Origin: Patiria miniata
Taxonomy: Eukaryota > Echinodermata > Asteroidea > Valvatida > Asterinidae
Assembly: GCF_015706575.1 (NCBI RefSeq)
Contig: NW_024037057.1
Coordinates: forward strand, 1,011,501-1,075,500
Direction of reading: 5' to 3'
DNA: 64,000 nucleotides
The translations under genes and the position numbers were made by a program. The notes below the pieces were generated by a model. The model saw only the letters and a list, made by a program, of their open reading frames with translations, was not told where the DNA came from and made no database searches. Shown in pieces: positions 21,720-32,690 of the stretch; the stretch's first letter is position 1, and each line of letters starts with the position of its first letter.

Positions 21720-23050
21720 GGTGTTGGAATATGCTTCAGCACCCCCTACTCCAGGGAAAAAATGTGTTCCAGCGGTTATTGGAAAGCAATAACCTCGGCC
21801 ATGACGATGGTGGCAAAGTTGATTATGCTTGCCAGGATTTTTTTTCATTCGATCTTTCAATAGGAACAACTGTTCATACCTTTCTCCTGAAGGTTTTTCT
21901 GTTCATTTAAAAGTTTCATTGACATTGCAAGCATTCTGTACTCAACATTTACAAATGGCAAGGTTAATTGAAACCAGTCATGCTTTACGCCAATTCCAGT
22001 GTAATTTCGTTTTAATAGAAAATAACTATTCATGTTTTACCCTCTGCAAGTTTTTCCTCATAAAAACTCTGTAGACCGATACATTATTGCCTATAGCCCC
22101 AAACCTGCCATCTACCGATCATAAACATAAAGATCCATATTTGCCAATCCCTGTAACAACCAAATAACACTGCAAATATATCGACAGCCACATCGTTTGG
22201 TGAGTTGGAACTATGTGAATATTTCTATGAAAAGACATTCGTCCACTTCCAGTGGAACCATTTATTTGTTTAAACTTTAAAAAAAAATCTTTTCGGGTTT
22301 TTTTAAGTTTCAGTATACTACCAGTATATTTTATCACAGTGCATCCAGAATCCAACATATTCCGGGGTCTTAAGCGGGTCCCTGGTTGTGTTTAAAACTC
22401 AGTAACTTCAAAAATGATTTGACTGATTCTTGTACTAAAAGAAAGCTTATGAATTGGGCTTTCAAATCCTAGATTTTGAAAGTGCTACATGCAGAACTTC
22501 ACTAAAACAATGGTCCCAACATTTAGGTTTCTTTTTTTTTACTCACCCTGTATTGATTTTTCTGGTACTTCAAAGGAACTTTTTAATTGTTTGCCAACTA
22601 AAAGGCAATTGTATGTAGATGTATTTTATTTAAGCCCAAACGTCTTGAAGGTGAGTGGGAAGTAGTAATCTGGTTTTGACTTTTTATTACAACTTTGTTT
22701 TACTTTGAAAATTTTTATATTGCCATCGAAGCATGAACATTTTCTTGCCATGTATTGTGTAAATGTGCATAAAGCTGCAAAAACTAAGCTCAGCCATATA
22801 AATAAATAAGAAACATATAGTTTAATCTGTAAAAAGGGACTGACATCGTTGAAAGCAAGTTCAAAGCACGTCTGGCTTGGGCCGGAAGGAAGTGTCATGT
22901 GATTTGGGACGCAATAAAATGAAGATCCTGTATTACTCTATAATTCCCGCAAAGGTCAAGTTTGATCACTCTCACGGTTGATTTTATATTGATTGAAGAA
23001 TAAATACATTAATCTTTTACTTGACGTATATTAAATTTTTACTTGACCTA
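21720..23050. other. Intronic stretch, nothing recognised
   Basis: Contains a short duplicated gctgcagcaccccc/gcttcagcaccccc motif near 21690-21745. Otherwise AT-rich DNA with no exon, RNA or element I can support. Confidence 0.35.
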
Positions 23051-23053
23051 GGT

Positions 23054-23220
23054 TGACGTCATCGTGACGTCACTTCAATGTTAATCTATAACACATCCTG
23101 GTCTAGGTACATACTAACTGTCAACACAGTCGGACTCAAAGTTCAGTGTAGATATAAGACTTAAAAATATGCACTTTTAATATGACGTCACATGACTCGT
23201 GATGACGTCATGATGACGTG
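23054..23220. promoter_or_regulatory. Cluster of CRE-type TGACGTCA palindromes
   Basis: Four perfect TGACGTCA octamers occur at 23054-23061, 23065-23072, 23183-23190 and 23203-23210, with an extra TGACGTG at 23214-23220. TGACGTCA is the full cAMP-response element bound by CREB/ATF bZIP dimers. Four in 157 bp of AT-rich DNA is far above chance, unless the segment is itself a small duplication (the motif recurs as gatgacgt). The cluster is intronic to gene 1. Whether it works as an enhancer is inference. Confidence 0.45.
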
Positions 23221-24460
23221 AGTTCGGTACACATCTGCATGTGCTGGTCTATGTGTATGCCAAGTATAAAGGCAATCGGAAAGACTTCAGTGCCGAAAGT
23301 TCCGTCCGGCCAATACTGTGGGCACGAGTCTGAGAAAGAAAAGGAAAAAAAATTAACGAAATCAAGGGCTGTTTCGGCAAATTGCCGAAACAGCTAAAAG
23401 CAAAACCCACGAAAACATAATTTTGCTGGAAGAAAATCATACACATACATACGCATTTAAAATGGTTTAGCATCCAAGAAGCTTGAAAAAAAAATCAACA
23501 CTTTGTTTCGTAAAGAATGACCGAAAAAGAGACATTTCCAAGGCAATTTTAGTGAGACTATAATTTGCCTTCCAAGTGGTTAGCACAACACTGGGTTTTA
23601 ATAAACACAGGAAAAGATGGAAGTAAATGCCACGGGTCAATTGTTTACTTTGTGAATATATTTAAGGAATCTAGATGTTTCTGCAGAGCAACACAAATAT
23701 GTCATTTATCTATACAGTCACAGCAAAACATCACCATTGCCGAGCAGATTTTCCGTGTATCTGTTCATTGCGAGTGGATGCACTGTTGCCGTGAATGATT
23801 ATGAGGTGTTATCAGATCCTAAACTTCTGGAGTAAATCTTCGATTGCAAACGTCCATCCCAACCGATTCCCAACTGCCCCTCCAAAATTTCAGCACCGAT
23901 GCAGCAATTCGTTCAGAGCTAATGGCTTCAATGGACTTATTTCCAGTTCAAATACTTTTCAGAAAGACATCGATATCTCAGCTGTTATATACCCCATATA
24001 AAAAAGGTTGAATAGCTTAACACACAGTGGAGAATGCATGCGCTCGGCCAAAACTAATTGCCTATGTTAACTTTGTAATTGGTAGCGCGGTGTATGAGAA
24101 GATAAATGATAATGACGCAATGACCGGAATTAATTATTTGTACAGTGTATAAACATTTACTTAAACGATAGTCTTATAATTCGATTGAAGGTATGCAGTG
24201 GCGCCCAGCCCAAACTATGGGAGACACCGAGTAAACAAGGCTTTCTTTTTGATTTACGCTCACCTCCCCCCCCCCCAACTCTTCCGAAAAGGGGTCGTGA
24301 CACCAAGCCATAGCCTTAATGGTGCAGACCTCTTTTTACAGCTCATTCTGATTTATGCTCAAATGACGTTTATAAAGGAACTATTAGGTATACTTGCCCA
24401 TTTAGGTGAGTAATTACCTCCACCAAGGAGGTTATGTTTTCACAGGCGTTGGTTTGATTG
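23221..24460. other. Intronic stretch, nothing recognised
   Basis: AT-rich DNA with a poly-C run near 24265. No coding or repeat structure can be supported. Confidence 0.35.
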
Positions 24461-24470
24461 TGTGTCGGGG

Positions 24471-24562
24471 TGTTGGGGTGTTTGTTTGTTTGTTGGGAGT
24501 GTTGGGGGGGTGTTTGTTTGTTTGTTGGTTGGTTGGTTTGTTGGTTGGTTGTTTGGTTTGTC
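24471..24562. repeat. TTTG/TTGG microsatellite
   Basis: Simple repeat of tgtttgtttg and ttggttggttgg blocks with a G run in the middle. No further information. Confidence 0.8.
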
Positions 24563-24739
24563 TGCGGACAAGATAACTAAAACAGTTGTGGACGGATTTG
24601 CATGAGCATTTGTGTAGGGGTGGTCCTTGGTAAAAGTACGAAAAAGTACCAAATTATTGCACTTATGAGACAAAACGAAGAAACACACATTCACATCACC
24701 AAAAAAACCACCAAAATCTTAAAACTGTAAAACGAACAG

Positions 24740-25360
24740 GAACAGTACTTTTTTAAAACCGAGTGGTTTTATATGAGAAATTATGTGACTGTTTCAAATA
24801 CATATATCATGACTTTCAAATCTAGTGGGGTAGCAGAGAACAGGTGCGGATGGTTTTACTGAGAGTCAGTGAGCACATTTCGTATACAGTGGGCTAGTCT
24901 TCTACAGGCGATTGTTTCAAGTGTACAAACATTAATGTTATCATCATAGGAGGTACAGTTATGACCCTATATAATCTTACAAGCTCTTTTTTTGGATAGA
25001 TTCAATTTCATGAGATTGTTTACAGGTAAGACTGGAATGCAATATGACATCAGCATATTCAAGGACAGGTCTAACATAACCATTGTACACAGTATTCAGT
25101 TCGGAGGCATTAAATCCAAGCCTTTTCGGAGTACGCAACAGAAACATTTTCTTGTTAGCTTTTCCAAGCATTTTCTGAAACATGTGAACAGACAATTTCA
25201 GATCCCTTTGCAGCCACAGTCCCAAGACCTTAGTTTCAGAAACATGTGGAATTCTGTCAGTGCCGATGCGTAAGTCACTAAACAAAGGAGAGGTTTGTTT
25301 AAGCAGACTTGGATGACCTGACATTTTCCTGGAATTTAGCACACAGTTTTGTTGTTTGCG
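24740..25360 (-). mobile_element. LINE fragment, C-terminal end of reverse transcriptase ORF
   Basis: The minus strand from about 25342 to 24977 stays open for 121 codons. It shows the post-catalytic region of a non-LTR RT: KVLGLWLQRDLKLSVHMFQK, then KANKKMFLLRTPKRLGF, then GYVRPVLEYADVILHSSL. Recognisable but decayed sequence (LYLLCYNTRFESHDI-like) continues to about 24740. The piece is 5'-truncated near 25360. It resembles CR1/Jockey-group elements and may be the same family as the relic at 30520-31110. Dead copy. Confidence 0.75.
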
Positions 25361-26024
25361 TCACCAGCCAGCTTTTATTTTTTTTCTTTAAACCTCTAGC
25401 GCCTGCACGCCCCTTCTTTATCAGTGTAGTCTTTTTTTTCCGATACGGTTGAATGAAATTCCCGGCTCACACGCCCAGTGTCTCTCGTACGTCAGTCGAT
25501 AGTCTTTTTACGTGTTGTAATACCCACGCACCCTCCCCACCCAATGAAGTTTGTTTTGTTCTTTGTGTGGTATTCATCCTCGTTTCGTTCTTTTTTTATT
25601 TCCCTTTATCACTGAAGCGTGTTAAATACTGAGGTCACCTGCTACTCCTGCGGCATGCAAGGACACTGGTCCCGAATCTATCCACGTTTGCTTACGTCAC
25701 GGCGGTTTTGTGCATCAGACCAAGACACAGAGCCCGAGTGCAGCCATCGATCAATTAACGTGGCCTGATGAGAGCGTTGACTTGCAAAGCACGGGTATAC
25801 GTTTTTCATTTTTAGTTTTTCATTTCATGTGTTTGCAGTTTTCGTAATGGGCAGGCAACGTGTTAGAAATGTGATACAAAATCTGTGACGAATAGACAAA
25901 CGAATCAAAACAGCAGTGAAAGATGAATTCAGTACTTGCTTACGGTTATTTCATTCTGTAACAAATTTCCGAATCAAATAGTAGAAAGAATCTCAGCCGG
26001 CTCGAAGCCCGCTTATCAGAAGCC
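25361..26024. other. Intronic stretch, nothing recognised
   Basis: No exon or known repeat structure can be supported here. Confidence 0.35.
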
Positions 26025-27740
26025 TTTTCAATTCAATTCAATTAAAAATTCACATTTATTTCCATACCAAAATTATAAATACAAGCATAGAATACACGAT
26101 TAAGTACATACTTCAACAAATAGAGTTCGTCAAAAAGGTGAAAATATAAACAGGTATGGATGCATCTTCTGGAAGGGTATAGGCTTGTGGCTAGATGCCT
26201 TTGAACGGACAAACACAAAACAGAAACATAAAAAAAATACACACGGACAGTTGGACCGAGACAGAACCTAAGCATGAAAATGATAGAAAAACTAGAACAG
26301 AACGTAACTGTATTAAGAGAGAACAAAAAACCCAAACAATTGCTGAAAAAGCAGATGAGAAGCAAACTATGTATACTACTTCAGAGATAAGAGCTATTTT
26401 GTAGGCATGTTTGAAGCAGCCCAGAGATGACAGAGATTTCGTAGATTCGTCAATGGCATTCCAAAGACGAGGCCTGCAGAAACGAAGTGTATTTAATGAG
26501 TATGATGTGCGTGTGTAGGATACATAAAGATGTGACTGTTTCGCAAACTGGTTGGATACCCATGAGTGATACGAATTGTATTAAAGATAAAGTACTTCAT
26601 TTGTAATTTGTGCATTGTGTTCGTTTGAAGCAACAAACGTGCTCAAAATCTCAAGAAGGGTGCTGAACAACTAACCTGATACAGTTTCAGCTCAGCTTCA
26701 GCTGTATATTCCGAGAAAAACACCATCCTAGGATCTCGATTTCAAATCAAAAGTTGCTGAATTATGATTTGAATTGGGCCTGAATTCAGCGTCCAAGACA
26801 CGTTTTCACTGAGCCGATTGCAGCTACGCGGTGTCGCGCACTGATCCGACGAATGATAGCAACCGCGTGCGCGTGTGGGCAGGTCGTGCCAATGCTTGCG
26901 CGCGCTTAGCCGAATAACGAAACGAACTACTAATTTGAATTTCCTACGGTGCGTCTTAAGACGTACCGTTGAAAAGGCCTTCTTTTGTTGATTTCTTCAA
27001 AATGGCAGCTTGCAAGAAAGAATAAATTCACAGGGAGTTAAGTCCCTATTATTATCTTTCAACCAAGTATGGTTTTCAACAATAATTACGTCACTCAGTT
27101 ACTTTTTGGATAGCTGCAAACGATTGACTGTAGCTTGGAGGAAAGAAGAAAAGGAGGATGGTAATACATTTGTAATAAATGTGTACATGAAGATGCCCGT
27201 ATAAAGCTTGTTTATTTCTGGAAGTGCTACAGTATGCAACTGATGGAAAGGAGGTGCAGTGTGCTCACCGGGATGTGACGATGTGCAAATCCTCTTTTTT
27301 TGAGTGATGGTTAGTGAATAGACTTTGTTATTAGAAGCTGGAGCCCATACGATATTATTGTTAAGATATGGAAGAATTATAGAGTTATAAAGTAAGATTA
27401 GTGATTTAGGAGGAAGAAAAGCGCGAAGTTTAGACATGACACCCGTGTTTCGTGAAATCGTTTTGGTGATGGAAGAAATGTGGTCAGACCAACATAGCTT
27501 TTCGTCGATAGTAATGCCTTAAAAGGCGCAGGAGTGACCTTGGGTGATAGGAATATAATATCAATGTGAAGAGAAGCAGTGCCGTCAGGGTGATGAGAAG
27601 ATTTGCTGAAGAGCATGAATTTAGTTTTGTGGTGATTAAGAGAAAATTTGTTGGCATTAAACCAGGAAGAGACATTGGTGAGTTGGCATGACATTTAGAG
27701 AAGATTCAGGGTTGGAGTTATAGTAAGTAATAGCCTTAAA
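26025..27740 (-). mobile_element. LINE 3' half (RT C-terminus, 3'UTR and AATTG-type tail), split by an insertion
   Basis: On the minus strand, 27694-27400 encodes SSWFNANKFSLNHHKTKF, and 27437-27099 encodes PPKSLILLYNSIILPYLNNN, ending near MYTFITNVLPSSFSSFL. The frame resumes with YTRTSYSLNTLRFCRPRLWN and SSLGCFKHAYK at about 26530-26410, which is the usual C-terminus of CR1-like ORF2. The element then ends with AT-rich 3'UTR and a ttgaattgaattgaa tail at about 26030. About 450 bp containing repeat A separates the two coding parts (26640-27095). The copy has several frame breaks. Confidence 0.7.
26755..26990 (+). repeat. Repeat A, copy 1 (inserted in a LINE)
   Basis: From ttgggcctgaattcagcgtcc through cactgagccgattgcagctacgcgg and cgtgccaatgcttgcgcgcgc to aatttgaatttcctacgg. 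The same order occurs at 36525-37250, there with a MITE inserted. The right end carries the near-palindrome acggtgcgtcttaagacgtaccgt (26949-26972). Class unknown. Confidence 0.6.
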
Positions 27741-28134
27741 ACCTTTGTTTGTTGATTTGTTGTACAAAAGGGGATTGCCACGAGTTGTTGTTGTTAGACC
27801 GAGTCCTGGAGGGCCTATGGGCCAAAAATCATTGTGCTAAGTCTGGACTAGCTGTAAGAGCTTTCTTCGGTATTCGATAGTATTAAACAGACCATGATTG
27901 ATACATTAATATATTAAAAAGCAATCTCACATGAAAAGAGCGTTCAATTCTTTACAAAACGTAGTCAGGATGAATCTTATAACTTGAGGTTCAGACAAAC
28001 CATGCGGTGTGTATTTTGCTAACAAGTATTTGATTCAATTCTCTTCCCTATAGGCCCTAAGTCCAATTCAAATTGCTTCCAAGTGTCGATGTTTCATATA
28101 AATAGGCAAGTCCGTTTTCAATTATATCAAGTGT

Positions 28135-28690
28135 CCAGTGGCGTAGCCACCGGGGGGGCGTGGAGGGGGGGACCGCCCCCCCCCCCATGAAACCTTGTCA
28201 CCCCCCCCCCCAGTCGCCCCCCCCACTGAAATTTTGAGTTTCTAAAAAAATTATCATTGATCTAAATCTAAATAGTCGCAAATGATCCACATGATGACCA
28301 CTGAGAAACGACCCTTCGACCAGCGACCGCGGACCAGTAAGCTGACAACCGGCGTGACATAGCGCATAATGATAATCTAAAATGAGTATTAACACCCACT
28401 GCACTGCTCGCTCACACCACGGAACACGTATTATAGACAGGTGGTCCGTGGGTCACACAGTTTCAGTCAGCGAAATCACGCGAATCGGCCACGCACAAAC
28501 TTTTTCCTCCTTTCTCATAAGCTAAATAATAATAATAGACCAATTAAAATTCCTTGAAATCAGTGGCGTAGCCACGGGGGGGGGGGGGGGGCGTGGGGAT
28601 AGGGGGGCGACAGAGGGGGCCCCATGAAACCTTGTCGCCCCCCCCCCCCCCCCCACTGAGATTTTGAGTTTCTAAAAGAATTATCATTGA
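28135..28690. repeat. Pair of agtggcgtagccac repeat modules with C/G runs
   Basis: Two copies, at about 28135-28262 and 28560-28692. Each begins agtggcgtagccac plus a G run, followed by catgaaaccttgtc, a C run, actga(a/g)attttgagtttct and aattatcattgatct. The module looks like the end piece of a dispersed element. The long G and C runs are likely places for sequencing or assembly error. The same start (agtggcgt) appears near 59840. Confidence 0.6.
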
Positions 28691-28697
28691 TCTACAT

Positions 28698-29512
28698 GGC
28701 GTCAATCCTGGGGGGACAGGGGGACTGGTCCCCCCCCCCCCCACTTTTTGAAGGGTGGGGGACACAATATCAAATGTACCCCCCCCCCCAGATTTTTGAA
28801 CTCGTGTTTCATTTACAGGGCCCTATTATGTACTACAATGTATCTTTTGCTTAGAAAATATTGGTTAAAGTGGTCAGAAATTGCCTCAGATAGCACCAAA
28901 GAGCATTTAGAATCCAAAATTTTTCGGGGCCCTTAAGCGGGCCCCGAACCCCACGCCTATAGCTCAGAAATCTGGTAGCTGATTCAATTACTCCAACCTC
29001 GAAAACACTGTTCAAAAATATTTATTATGCCTTTAGTTGAGAAAACCTCGAAAATTATGTTTAAATTATTATCTTTTGTGCTTTGAACTCGTGTCTCATT
29101 TACAGGGCCCTATTATGTACTACAATGTATTTTTTGCTTAGAAAATATTGGTTAAAGTGGTAAGAAATTGCCTCAGATCACACCACAGAGCATCGAGAAT
29201 CCCCAACTTTTGTCGGGGCCCTTAGGCGGGCCCTGAACCCCACGCCTATAGCTCAGAATACTGATAGCTGATTCAATGACTCCAACCTCGAAAACGATAT
29301 TCAAAAAAATATCTTTTGCTAAGAAAATATTAGTTAAAGCATGGAGGAAAGTGGTAAGAAATTGCTTCAGATCACACCACCAAACATCTAGAATCCAATT
29401 TGTTTCGGGGCCCTTAAGCGGGCCCCGAACCCCACGCCGTAAGGGCTTCGCGCTCGCATCAGTTCTGATCAAGGTGTGTCCCCCCTCCCACTTTTGAGAA
29501 GCGATTGACGCC
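28698..29512. mobile_element. TIR element with three internal tandem units
   Basis: Short inverted ends GGCGTCAATC (28698-28707) and GATTGACGCC (29503-29512) enclose three direct units. Units one and two have a spacing of about 287-289 bp (acagggccctattatgtact at about 28815 and 29102; cggggcccttaagcgg at about 28924 and 29213). A shorter third starts its GGGCCC block at about 29405. A piece of the unit also appears inverted at about 58495-58560. No coding. The class is open because no target duplication is clear. Confidence 0.5.
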
Positions 29513-29514
29513 CC

Positions 29515-29847
29515 TACAATCTGTCAAAGTAAGCCAAAAATCGGCTAAAACGGTCACTATGCTAGCAACCAACACAGCAGTGGGTTGCAATGTGGTACTA
29601 AAAGAGCCTACGAATACACAACGGATCTAGAACAATCTCCAAAGAGTAATATCTGCTTATCATTATTTACCTCTTTAAAAATTTGGCGACTCAAATGGAA
29701 GTACTCTTATACTTCTCCTGCCTTTAAAATTGAATTCGAATGTGTTTTGGAAGTGTTGTAGAAATGTACATTCCGCTTACAAGAAGCTCGTTTGCAGTGT
29801 TGTGTATAAATGGTTTGTAGGAGACACCTAGCCGAAGCGTCTTTTCT
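29515..29847. other. Intronic stretch, nothing recognised
   Basis: No exon, RNA or repeat can be supported. Confidence 0.35.
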
Positions 29848-29856
29848 GGTTACTTA

Positions 29857-30366
29857 CAACCTTGTCCTCAGGGCGTCGAGCAATACGCGCCCACCAATAG
29901 CTGCTCTCTCACCCTGGTATTGGATCATTTGCTTTTGCAAGGTTTTTGAACACGTATGCAAATGAAGAATGGTCTGGTGCCTTCATGTGCGATATATTGG
30001 CGTTTGTTTTTGTATGCGGTGTCTGGGGTAAAAACAGCATCAATTGGTCGCTTCGTGAGTTACGAAAACACGATTTTTCGAAGTTCAAATGTTACAATCT
30101 TATCCTGCCAATATGCAGCATCACATGTCATATTAATATGAGCAAATTGGAAAGGCAAAGAGTATTTTCGAGAAGGCGTAGGCGTTATAATTACAATAAT
30201 CGTGAAAACACGTAATGCACGTTGGCAACAACAACACCAAGTACATGATATAAATCCATTACTGACCAATTGCTGTATCAAATCAGGATACAGGAGAAAG
30301 ATAACTATCCAGCGCTTACTATTGGAAACGAGGTTGGAAATAAAGAAAGAACTGGGGACGAGGTTG
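29857..30366 (-). mobile_element. 9-bp-TSD MITE, copy 1
   Basis: The left end CAACCTTGTCCTCAGG and right end CTGGGGACGAGGTTG are inverted. Flanks are GGTTACTTA (29848-29856) and GGTTACTCA (30367-30375), a 9-bp target duplication with one mismatch. The 510-bp body matches the copy at 36567-37081 in opposite orientation (accctggtattggatcattt, tttgtatgcggtgtctgggg, aatatgagcaaattggaaag). No transposase. A 9-bp duplication is typical of Mutator-like elements, but assignment is open. Confidence 0.8.
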
Positions 30367-30519
30367 GGTTACTCACAGAGTAAAACTGCTTTTCATGCGT
30401 ATGAGCGAACCAAAGTAGCATGAAATTCAAATGATTCAGACCACTGCCGAAGTTCGTCCAAACAATATAGAGCGTCATGTGCAGCTGAATGGACAAGAAT
30501 CTGTAAGCTTAAAGGACCG

Positions 30520-31110
30520 AGTTTAGTTCCTTGTGGGAATCCTCCCTTCATTTTCATACAGACATAATCAGACAGCGCATTATTAAATCTAACACATTGT
30601 GGCCAATTGTGTAGAAAGTCGCAAATCCAGGGAACAATGCGCAGACTCCTATTCCAATGATATTTTTGATAAGGCAGGTGTGATCCACATGGTCAAAAGC
30701 TTAAAGAGAAGCTGCCAATACCACTGTTTCCACATTGCGACTATCTTCGGCACCCTGGAAAAGATAATGGACATGGTATCCGATTTCACCCAATGGGTGA
30801 CGAAACCCTCCGCTATTTTAGCGACAACTGAAGTAAGTGACATTTGCCTGAGTTTATCAATGGCAGGTGGATATTGTTTAGGAATTGGTTCACAAAGTGC
30901 TTTCTTCCATTGCTCTGGAACTTCCCATCCCTAAATGAGCTATTAATAATATCAGTGAGAGGCACACTTAATTCATAGGCGAATTCCTTGGCTAGTCTAG
31001 GAGGAAATTAGTCTGGGACAGCAGCTTTGATCGCGTTTATTTTCCTAAGCTCTGCATACTCATTGCAAGGGTACAAATGGGGCGCAGGTTTTTTTTAAGG
31101 CAATTTGGAG
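30520..31110 (-). mobile_element. LINE relic, RT palm region
   Basis: Minus-strand translation in changing frames gives PPRLAKEFAYELSVPLTDI, MSLTSVVAKIAEGFVTHWV and GGFPQGTKLGPL. These are the thumb/finger and G-x-P-Q-G-T-K-L-G-P motifs of a non-LTR reverse transcriptase. Several frame shifts and no long ORF: a dead copy. The G-T-K-L-G-P version suggests the same family as the fragment at 24740-25360. Confidence 0.65.
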
Positions 31111-31802
31111 TATTCTAGAGGATCCATTATGTCCAACACACTCGCAAAAAAAAGGTATGAATAGCTTCTGCTTTACCTCTAACGTCTTCGTCATCGGTAC
31201 CCGGAATATGTATGCCGAACAGTTTTTAGGGATTTTTTCATAAACTTAATTTGTTGATGCCACTTTCTGGGATCTGTTTGCTGCAAATTCCTGACGAGGT
31301 TAGCATCCATTGAATTTTAGCCTACTCAATTTCTCTTTTAACATCATTCCTAATTGTACGCCATTTTTGTTGATTGTTGGAGGCAAATGCAACTTGAAGT
31401 GTGTCTTAAAAAAGCATGTTCTTCCAATAATCTGAAAAAAAAATCTGAATTTGATCCGTGATATCAGAAGTTATGCATGCTTTACTAAAATAATATATTT
31501 CGTTTATACTACGCTGCATCGGGAGTCCTGTTTATTACGTCACGATTTACTATGTTATGTTTGCTGCCCCCAACGACGACTTTTACACAAATTGCACATT
31601 CGGGTCGAAACAGGACCTGAAAAACAGCTCTCAAAAGTACCTTTTGTACTAATTCCGTGACAGACACAATAGTCGTTTTTATTTCATCACACATTAGGCT
31701 ACATATACCCAAAAAATGACGGAAATGTCTTCGAGCCTTCCACAACCTCTTTAAACCCAAAACAATATGACTACTCAATTCAGGGCATGTAAGAGCACGG
31801 AA
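31111..31802. other. Intronic stretch, mostly decayed; nothing further recognised
   Basis: May contain more of the decayed LINE at its left edge (minus strand). No supportable gene. Confidence 0.35.
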
Positions 31803-32690
31803 CACCGAGCGCCGAACATTTTAATAGAGTCCACATTATATATGAAGGTCCATTTACACGCATCTTCTGGAAACTAAAGCTGTGCCATTTCCTCATCACC
31901 ACATTATTGTGCTCTATGTTTACAAAGTACTTTGAAAACTCGTTTAACGAGAACAATTTACGCGTTTCTTAAGATTGAAGGTTCCGAAAACAGTCATCAA
32001 ACAAATTTTGTCTCTTAGAAAGGACCTGCTGTGCTAGTTTCCAAAATGCGCTCTCTTTTTATTCGATTTACCTAAATAATGGTCAATCCTCTCAGTAAGC
32101 TTGTTGGAGAGTGTTTATTCATTGTCACTTTTCAAAGAGACTAACAGACGTACCTGCTTGTGCAAATGGTAGCCAGACAGTAAGAAAGATCAGAAGGAAA
32201 GGTAGGGTCCGACACCTGTATTCGTTATCCATGATTCGTGAAGGATCAACTTCGAATCAAGACCAACTTTTCCAGTCCATCCGTGTCTGTCATCAGCTCC
32301 GAATTATTCTAACTACCGAACTTTCTCAAATTCACCTTTATTTGGCACTGCTAGCCTCTGACGTCACTTGTTCTAACCACAAGCTTGATTGTATTTACCT
32401 TTATTTGATATACTGCAAGCCTCTGACACGCCGTTTGATTAATTGGCATACAGCTGAGTGCGTGCGGCTGAACTTCGCAGTTGGTATCCAAAGGAACAAT
32501 ACGACCCGCCACGGAATGTGAGGTCACTATTCTATGCCTGAGTAAATAGCTTATTGTAATTTGTTGGCTATCAATCAAGCCTACCGACTTCCATTCAGGC
32601 GCAGGTTTGGGGGACGGGTTTTTGGAACGCCTGTGCTAAAATGTGTACTAATACCCATCAAATACTTTATTTGGGAGTGTAATGCCACGG
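31803..32690 (+). repeat. Repeat D, copy 4, enclosing the signal-peptide exon
   Basis: The left part (ccgaacattttaatagag, tcttctggaaactaaagctg, acaaagtactttgaaaact) and right part (ctgctagcctctgacgtcactt, cagctgagtg, ggctatcaatcaagcctacc, actttatttgggag) match the other D copies. In copies 1 and 3 these halves are directly adjacent. Here about 400 bp (roughly 31950-32345) lies between them, and that piece contains exon 1 of gene 1. Confidence 0.55.
32154..32232 (-). CDS. Gene 1 exon 1: signal peptide
   Basis: The ATG at 32232 opens MDNEYRCRTLPFLLIFLT followed by VWLPFAQA. This is a classic secretory signal: a short charged start, a hydrophobic core of about 13 residues, and an A-x-A cleavage site. 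The donor is GCAG|GTACGT, phase 1. The leftover G plus AG of the 8527 exon gives Glu, so the mature chain would start Glu-Leu-Cys at the first F5/8C cysteine. An in-frame TGA lies a few codons upstream, which fixes this ATG. The 5'UTR and promoter were not delimited. The link to exon 2 across about 23.6 kb is inference from phase, orientation and protein logic, not from a transcript. A close duplicate without ATG lies at 37312. Confidence 0.72.

Noticed and set aside
28165-28760. Poly-G/poly-C runs as G-quadruplex regulatory sites
   Set aside because: They coincide with dispersed repeat ends and are prone to base-calling error; no regulatory context.
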